From Echinometra lucunter (lineage: Eukaryota > Echinodermata > Echinoidea > Camarodonta > Echinometridae): a DNA stretch of 64,000 bases. Positions 62,529 to 64,000 of the stretch are shown here, one piece after another. A program made the position numbers and the translations under genes. The first letter of the stretch is position 1; the number at the start of each line of letters is the position of its first letter. The notes under the pieces are model-generated. The model did no database searches, was not told the DNA's origin, and was given only the letters and a program-made list of their open reading frames with translations. The stretch is from positions 2,137,884 to 2,201,883 of the forward strand of contig CM057160.1 of assembly GCA_029962745.1 (NCBI GenBank), given 5' to 3'.

Positions 62529-62684
62529 TATCATCATCCTCATCACCGTCGTAATTATTATGACTATTTTAATTGCGCAGGTCGTCCGAATAACCGGCCC
62601 GTCATCATTGGTTGCACCGTGACTGCCATCCTTCTCCTCCTCATTATCGCACTAGTTGTCTTCTTCTGTTGCTGTACCGAATGG
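34876..62684 (+). CDS. Gene B: YWTD-propeller/EGF/HYR single-pass membrane receptor (nine exons)
   Basis: Joining exons 34876-34933, 40117-40359, 42308-42470, 46562-46692, 50763-51089, 51855-51977, 59284-59532, 61946-62233 and 62581-62684 gives 562 uninterrupted codons with every junction in phase. Order: signal peptide (about 1-18), six-bladed YWTD propeller (about 20-305), calcium-binding EGF (308-348), HYR (349-431), HYR-like (432-527), membrane span (about 536-557). Propeller plus EGF is the LDL-receptor/LRP/nidogen ligand-binding unit; HYR domains are extracellular adhesion modules. A cell-surface receptor or adhesion role is inference. The stop codon was not found in the window. Confidence 0.85.
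36454..36762. mobile_element. 309-bp inverted-repeat element CCTTAAYGGGRTGTTCA
   Basis: ccttaacggggtgttcac and, about 300 bp on, gaacatcccattaagg are inverted. The pairing continues through atgaggcgacattg. A related one-ended sequence is at 46785-47010. Confidence 0.75.
36887..37118. mobile_element. TA-flanked palindromic MITE
   Basis: The ends cactcttaagaaa and tataggagtg lie next to TA on both sides. Arms pair over most of their length (ggaaaagagtc, gagccaca, gggtcaaaca and their mirrors). Tc1/mariner-like. Confidence 0.8.
38883..39016. mobile_element. 134-bp palindromic MITE GGGTCCCGTTGCATAAA
   Basis: gggtcccgttgcataaaact at the left and tttatgcaacgggaccc at the right are inverted. The interior ttaccattatggtaa words also self-pair. 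Confidence 0.85.
40117..40359 (+). CDS. Gene B exon 2, YWTD propeller blades 1-2
   Basis: Acceptor cttatgtacag, donor ggca|gtaagt, 243 nt, phase 1 to phase 1. It reads [18 protein letters not shown]..., the first blade, then [16 protein letters not shown], a YWTD-type blade, and [15 protein letters not shown], the strand that usually follows. A 9-bp direct repeat tcgactgga adds Ser-Thr-Gly copies in a loop. NFS glycosylation sites are seen three times. Confidence 0.85.
40360..42307. other. Gene B intron 2
   Basis: GAT repeats (41328-41381), ACT repeats (41381-41470), ATCT/AGCT repeats (41655-41700) and a minus-strand SINE (41748-41990). No exon recognised. Confidence 0.7.
41748..41990 (-). 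mobile_element. tRNA-derived SINE
   Basis: Read on the minus strand: taatggctcaattgatagag resembles the 5' part of a tRNA (A box), a body follows, and the end is taccccgggtaaataagag with an ATT-rich tail. Its 3' part is shared with 32714-33020. Confidence 0.6.
42308..42470 (+). CDS. Gene B exon 3, YWTD propeller blade 3
   Basis: 163 nt, phase 1 to phase 2. It encodes [20 protein letters not shown], a canonical YWTD repeat, then [20 protein letters not shown] and [12 protein letters not shown], the usual P-R-A-I/L-x-V-x-P connector. The donor gaagg|gtattt is weaker than the others, but the phase fits exon 4 exactly. Confidence 0.85.
42959..43730. mobile_element. DNA-transposon-like element with TTTCACAC ends
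   Basis: ataccactttcacaccaaac and the right end cagtgtgaaaacagtatta are imperfect inverted repeats. aaaacggaat and aaaacgcttt words recur on both strands inside. No transposase frame. Confidence 0.6.
44551..45490. mobile_element. GC-rich inverted-repeat element, 940 bp
   Basis: ggctatggtcacaaagcc and ggcttttgtgaccttagcc are inverted ends. The interior is strikingly GC-rich for this locus and repeats cggtcactgcccgga, gcggtcgccg and aaatcg words. Open frames up to about 157 codons appear on both strands, but their sequences look like a by-product of low stop-codon density and no family is recognised. Confidence 0.65.
45608..45769. mobile_element. 162-bp palindromic MITE AGGGGAGCATTTCAT
   Basis: aggggagcatttcat and atgaaatgctcccct are perfect inverted ends. 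Internal tgtcggataaaac and ttgtctgacaagttg words pair as well. Confidence 0.85.
45822..45945. repeat. Short foldback repeat
   Basis: ttcacaccaacgaaaccgac (about 45840) is the exact mirror of gtcggtttcgttggtgtga (about 45919). Loop of about 45 bp. Confidence 0.75.
46205..46320 (+). mobile_element. SINE-like tRNA-related sequence
   Basis: ggtgtggctcagtggataag has an A-box-like pattern followed by cggcactaatg...ccttggcaag, shared in style with other SINEs here. The B box is not clear. Confidence 0.35.
46562..46692 (+). CDS. Gene B exon 4, YWTD propeller blade 4
   Basis: 131 nt, phase 2 to phase 1, after a strong polypyrimidine tract and tacag. It encodes [20 protein letters not shown], the textbook YWTD core of LDL-receptor family propellers, then [20 protein letters not shown]. 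Donor gacg|gtaaga. Confidence 0.9.
47400..47626 (+). repeat. TTTTGTCTAATNNNCA minisatellite
   Basis: About ten units of 20-24 bp built on cattttgtctaatt, with variants ccatttggtcta and catttcgtctaat. The array starts and ends without evident inverted repeats. Confidence 0.75.
47990..48570 (+). pseudogene. LINE reverse-transcriptase 3' fossil
   Basis: Conceptual reading with several stops and shifts shows [14 protein letters not shown] sequence near 48005. Near 48410 it shows [14 protein letters not shown]...FNSIPLYI, and then [14 protein letters not shown], the conserved C-terminal pattern of CR1/L2-type reverse-transcriptase ORFs. Too broken to be active. The stretch to about 48910 may be its 3' UTR. 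Confidence 0.6.
49291..50328. mobile_element. hAT-type non-autonomous transposon, 1,038 bp
   Basis: Inverted ends cagtggcatagac and gtctacgcccctg, flanked on both sides by the identical 8-bp duplication catgagtg (49283-49290, 50329-50336). 8-bp duplications with CAGNGGCGTA-type ends are diagnostic of the hAT superfamily. The interior has poly-G/poly-C runs next to each end, AC and GAT repeats, and no transposase. The perfect target duplication suggests a fairly young insertion. Confidence 0.9.
50763..51089 (+). CDS. Gene B exon 5, YWTD propeller blades 5-6 and closure
   Basis: 327 nt, phase 1 to phase 1, from ctcaccag to acaa|gtatgt. [20 protein letters not shown] is a YWTD-type blade (YWCD), followed by [20 protein letters not shown], the sixth blade (LWPD). 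The end [20 protein letters not shown] and NACHNLSST resembles the exit strand and link to the next EGF. The motifs are more divergent than in blades 3-4. Confidence 0.85.
51090..51854. other. Gene B intron 5
   Basis: Largely occupied by the foldback-family fragment 51155-51640, then a poly-C run near 51760. Confidence 0.7.
51155..51640. mobile_element. Single-arm copy of the long palindromic element
   Basis: Shares gatgattttcaatcgaaatc, the gcgcgctagactgtacaata stretch and tacccagttgaaactgg with 4480-5345. Only one complete arm plus part of the centre is present. Confidence 0.75.
51855..51977 (+). CDS. Gene B exon 6, calcium-binding EGF domain
   Basis: 123 nt, phase 1 to phase 1, acceptor agttccag, donor ttcag|gtataa. 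It encodes [18 protein letters not shown] and [19 protein letters not shown]: six cysteines, the D/N-I-D-E calcium-binding start and the C-x-N-x4-Y-x-C-x-C hydroxylation pattern. It sits right after the propeller as in LDL-receptor-type modules, where the EGF packs against the propeller. Confidence 0.95.
51978..52982. other. Start of gene B intron 6
   Basis: No exon recognised. A minus-strand tRNA-like SINE head lies near 52880-52962 (B box ggggttcgatcccc on the minus strand). Confidence 0.6.
53150..53300 (+). mobile_element. tRNA-derived SINE-like sequence, copy 4
   Basis: Same as 25640-25800. The B box reads ggggttcggtctcc here. Confidence 0.5.
53419..53656. repeat. GTTACCAAAATGTGC palindromic array, copy 4
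   Basis: Counterpart of 25914-26165. Confidence 0.8.
54440..54571 (+). repeat. 5' LTR
   Basis: 132 bp starting cgccaatatgattg and ending ttttactggcg. The termini are a CGCCA/TGGCG inverted pair instead of the usual TG/CA. Contains AATAAA at 54514-54519. Confidence 0.9.
54572..54589 (+). promoter_or_regulatory. Primer-binding site (tRNA-Leu type)
   Basis: tggtggcagcggtgggat abuts the LTR with no spacer. It is the complement of the CCA-terminated 3' end of animal tRNA-Leu(AAG), as I know that tRNA, over 18 nt. Confidence 0.8.
54691..56004 (+). CDS. LTR-element ORF with degenerate retropepsin-like domain
   Basis: 437 codons; the likelier start is the ATG at 54757. The N-terminal part is Ala/Arg-rich. 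Residues about 85-210 resemble the aspartic-protease segment of LTR elements, with the hydrophobic-Gly motif VMAGAPFM (179-186). Where D-T/S-G is expected it reads E-S-T (108-110), so the catalytic Asp is missing. Residues 220-437 are very acidic. The frame ends in TAG at 56002-56004 but stays open after it to 56385. A second frame follows at 56427. Family placement is inference. Confidence 0.7.
   Translation: MIIQVRHTELCIYKVYVVPCTTMRAASTKRCTAAAEPTPSGAPSMQRCVAAAAAAAPQRRCSASKNEHIVTNQPRKDSPCFPAAVRVIRDQVLQVELHGGSPVNLVRESTAVTFGFEIVVDDFGYDDYVDTDDESFVLPSGIVGLTCFRLFHDGYELWCDGFVVEDEVFELNSHVGVHVMAGAPFMEHNDVSVRPSKHQITFGDNCVFSYTSPEGIYAPPSPSTFNKSSVSETDHMFEKHEVESKGKFTKNEIAEVCERASPSSVNRDKCEHDLYDQEDVYIDKDKEVDHEYDIDGFEKLPESELVHNGTRMIDVSEHDEVEMEHEQSEITTQSSYSELEKGCDCSEIAIHECRTESSCDDNTNCELSVIETGPAHIDTQTSCESVEKVSRWKMHESENSCDECICDQDNSCSRFACEVKAERNGLGQFHCQDKQLY
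56104..56292 (+). repeat. Seven 27-bp tandem repeats within the LTR element
   Basis: Units actgagcatagctctggc plus tttccttcg or tttccttgc; the variants alternate in a 54-bp higher-order pattern. In the frame continuing from the ORF beyond its TAG they encode nine-residue repeats [18 protein letters not shown]. Confidence 0.95.
56427..57080 (+). CDS. LTR-element second open frame
   Basis: 217 codons, rich in Ser, Asp, Thr and Pro, without recognisable domain. It is shifted one frame from the ORF/27-bp repeat stretch and probably was the C-terminal part of one long protein before a stop and a frameshift. ATG at 56427 is only the first Met; the frame is open further upstream. Confidence 0.5.
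   Translation: MFGNENTEYIVDETLCDHNNKSKSEVERLADVKSYDGCSHDLWSDSNDHGEDSASRLDISTVNLPHSFTSPLVSHSDQHYNEPDVASPPTLLCDRTSDGMMDIPTDDIAGSPSNHPHEHTPGDTSLTGISALSSDVVSLATSPIKGPIVCNVHLQNPHTDSDTQASFKPSLTLALPAMTPAQPGMCFPGPVAPARPRLSLTVHSHAPVMELLIPTIG
57081..59115. other. Non-coding 3' interior of the LTR element
   Basis: AT-rich, T-rich on the plus strand, no frame with recognisable domain. It occupies the place where pol would be in an autonomous element. Confidence 0.6.
59116..59141 (+). promoter_or_regulatory. Polypurine tract
   Basis: A 26-bp all-purine run except one T at 59127, three bases before the 3' LTR. This fits the plus-strand primer of reverse transcription. Confidence 0.75.
59145..59278 (+). 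repeat. 3' LTR
   Basis: 134 bp, identical to the 5' LTR except for an extra TA in acatatacgg. AATAAA at 59221-59226. Its last 35 bp are pyrimidine-rich and run directly into the cacag acceptor of gene B exon 7. Confidence 0.9.
59284..59532 (+). CDS. Gene B exon 7, HYR domain
   Basis: 249 nt, phase 1 to phase 1, fully open, donor gactc|gtgagt. It encodes [36 protein letters not shown] and [12 protein letters not shown], a complete hyalin repeat. The 3' LTR ends 5 bp upstream of the exon, so its splice acceptor is part host (cacag) and part LTR. Confidence 0.95.
59571..60362. mobile_element. TATAGACCAAT-ended element, copy 4
   Basis: Same insertion as 27238-28015. Confidence 0.75.
60363..61945. 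other. HYR intron of gene B
   Basis: Similar to the introns of copies 1-3. TTG/TTTG repeats near 60402-60450. No exon recognised. Confidence 0.65.
61946..62233 (+). CDS. Gene B exon 8, HYR-like domain
   Basis: 288 nt, phase 1 to phase 1, donor gag|gtaaaa. [19 protein letters not shown] at the start, [20 protein letters not shown] in the middle, [11 protein letters not shown] at the end. It has four cysteines, as in the gene A versions, which may form an extra disulfide in the hyalin fold. Confidence 0.9.
62474..62546. repeat. (ATC)n microsatellite, copy 4
   Basis: Same tract as 30484-30556, with a longer pure ATC run. Confidence 0.9.
62581..62684 (+). CDS. Gene B exon 9, transmembrane segment
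   Basis: 104 nt, phase 1 to phase 0. [13 protein letters not shown] leads into [17 protein letters not shown] and TEW. One nucleotide shorter than gene A after gttgtc, so the end reads Phe-Phe-Cys-Cys-Cys instead of Ser-Leu-Leu-Leu-Leu and the exit phase changes. The cysteines could be palmitoylated next to the membrane; that is inference. The next exon was not identified. Confidence 0.85.
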
Positions 62685-63010
62685 GTAAGAAACGTCTGCA
62701 GGCAAAGACCCTAAATGACACTTTTTTTATGATACCTTGGGTCTTGAGAGAAGTCTAGCCCACTTGTCTTTCGGCTGTGTCACAAGTGCAACGGTACACT
62801 ATCCCTGTTGACCTCTTTCAGTCAATTCTTATAATCCGTTTCGACTTTGCTTTTTTTTTTTTTTTTATTGCTTCTTTCACATCTTCATGAAAATCTTTGA
62901 CTTGTGTATGTCTTCTTAGTTCTTTATTTCAAATTCTATCCCTATATGAGATGTTTACAGTACCGATGACACGTATGTGCCCAATAGACTTTACATTTTC
63001 GGTTCGGTGT

Positions 63011-63235
63011 AAAAATGTCAGAGGTAAAAATGTCAGAGGTAAAAATGTCAGAGGAAAAAATATCAGAGGTAAAAATGTCAGAGGTAAAAATGTCAGAGGT
63101 AAAAATGTCAGAGGTAAAAATGTCAGAGGAAAAAATGTCAGAGGTAAAAATGTCAGAGGTAAGAATGTCAGAGGTAAAAATGTCAGAGGAAAAAATGTCA
63201 GAGGTAAAAATGTCAGAGGTAAAAATGTCAGCTCT
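63011..63235 (+). repeat. 15-bp minisatellite, 15 units
   Basis: aaaaatgtcagaggt repeated 15 times with few substitutions (ggt/gga). With a 15-bp unit and no stop, it is open in all three forward frames and on the minus strand, for example Met-Ser-Glu-Val-Lys. Copy 3 diverges from copy 4 where the array starts. Just after it, ttacag|gtaagaat is a strong donor word. Confidence 0.95.
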
Positions 63236-63239
63236 GAAA

Positions 63240-64000
63240 ATGCCGAAGTGAACACGTTACAGGTAAGAATATTAAATTTGAAATTATAGAGCACGAGATA
63301 TTTAAAAAAGAATGGATACTGTATAAATGGAGTGATCACAATAATACTGCTCTCTGTAAAAGTGTGTATGTTCCGTCACTCGAATGGCCTTCCTGTCTTA
63401 CTCATTTGATGTAAAAGAGATACTGCTGCCCCATGAGACCAATCTTGTTTTGGCCGGGAGAACATCCTGTTATGTGCGCATTGCCCAACAGTGTTTTGAT
63501 CTTCCGAAAACTTGTTTAGCTGACTCCAAATATAACAAACGAATGCCCAGTTCCCTCTCTGTGTTTAAGATTTGGATGCTTGACATGCATTGCACTGTGA
63601 AACATATATGTGACAATTTCAACAAGCGATAAGTAAATCGCGCCTTTTGGGTCAGAAATGTAGCATGGGATGATGTTCATTATTTTCTTTGTGAAATTAA
63701 TTAAGTTACAGGATAATATCTAAATGATTTAAGATCTTAAGTGGAATGACAGAGTGGTAGATGAACTTAAGAAGGGATGTCCACGTTTGATGTTTTGCTT
63801 ATGCTAACACAATTATCTAATTGAATAATTCTTTTTAAAAGTTGTAAATTCCGAAAAGTATTGGATGAAATAATACAAAAGGTCTAGAAATAGATCGAAT
63901 TAACGATTCAATTTCGCTTACTTCTATTTTTCCTTACGGATGAGGACAATAATGTCGAAGCATTCGTTCACGTATACCACGCTTGATTGGAGTAGGGCAG
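63240..64000. other. End of window, no gene recognised
   Basis: AT-rich. An 82-codon frame at 63384-63632 has no recognisable domain. The remaining exon(s) of gene B may lie here or beyond. Confidence 0.5.

Larger units (their letters stand above)
52983..63000 (+). repeat. Paralogous segment, copy 4 (gene B)
   Basis: Counterpart of 25478-31006, expanded by the LTR retrotransposon at 54440-59278. The second HYR exon differs by three residues from copy 3, so the duplication or conversion is recent. Confidence 0.85.

Noticed and set aside
63015..63251. MSEVK-repeat protein as an independent gene
   Set aside because: A 15-bp repeat without stops is open in all frames automatically; there is no evidence of its own promoter or start context.

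Overview
The window is animal nuclear DNA. It is AT-rich, has long introns with GT/AG splice sites, and is packed with small inverted-repeat transposons, tRNA-derived SINEs and microsatellites. The readable exons encode hyalin repeats (HYR), a calcium-binding EGF domain and an LDL-receptor-type YWTD propeller. That protein mix and repeat landscape suggest an invertebrate deuterostome, most likely a sea urchin or other echinoderm. The species call is inference. No bacterial features, CRISPR arrays or rRNA genes are present.

Two related receptor genes lie head to tail on the + strand. Gene A (about 3.1 to 31.7 kb) is the 3' part of a gene whose start is upstream of the window. It has EGF and HYR exons, a transmembrane exon (30591-30695) and a short basic tail ending in a stop at 31717-31719. 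Gene B (34876 to beyond 62684) starts just after an assembly gap. It runs signal peptide, six-bladed YWTD propeller (4 exons), EGF, HYR, HYR-like domain, transmembrane segment. Nine exons join in one open frame of 562 codons, and the 3' end lies beyond the window or was not recognised. The EGF and HYR exons all start and end in phase 1, so they can be duplicated without breaking the frame.

Duplications dominate the layout. Positions 1-11061 and 11786-22878 are nearly identical copies (copy 1 and copy 2) separated by a 500-N gap. The differences are mostly single bases in homopolymers, so an uncollapsed haplotype is at least as likely as a true tandem duplication. A second pair, 25478-31006 (copy 3, gene A) and 52983-63000 (copy 4, gene B), is a recent paralogous segment carrying two HYR exons and the transmembrane exon. 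Copy 3 gained a 587-bp Tc1/mariner-like foldback element. Copy 4 gained a 4.84-kb LTR retrotransposon, with a tRNA-Leu-type primer site and a degenerate retropepsin-like ORF, inserted 5 bp upstream of an exon. There it displaced the native polypyrimidine tract, and the LTR end now forms the splice acceptor region.

The introns and intergenic DNA hold a hAT-type element with perfect 8-bp target duplications (49291-50328), many palindromic MITEs, a LINE fossil, SINEs and several minisatellites.
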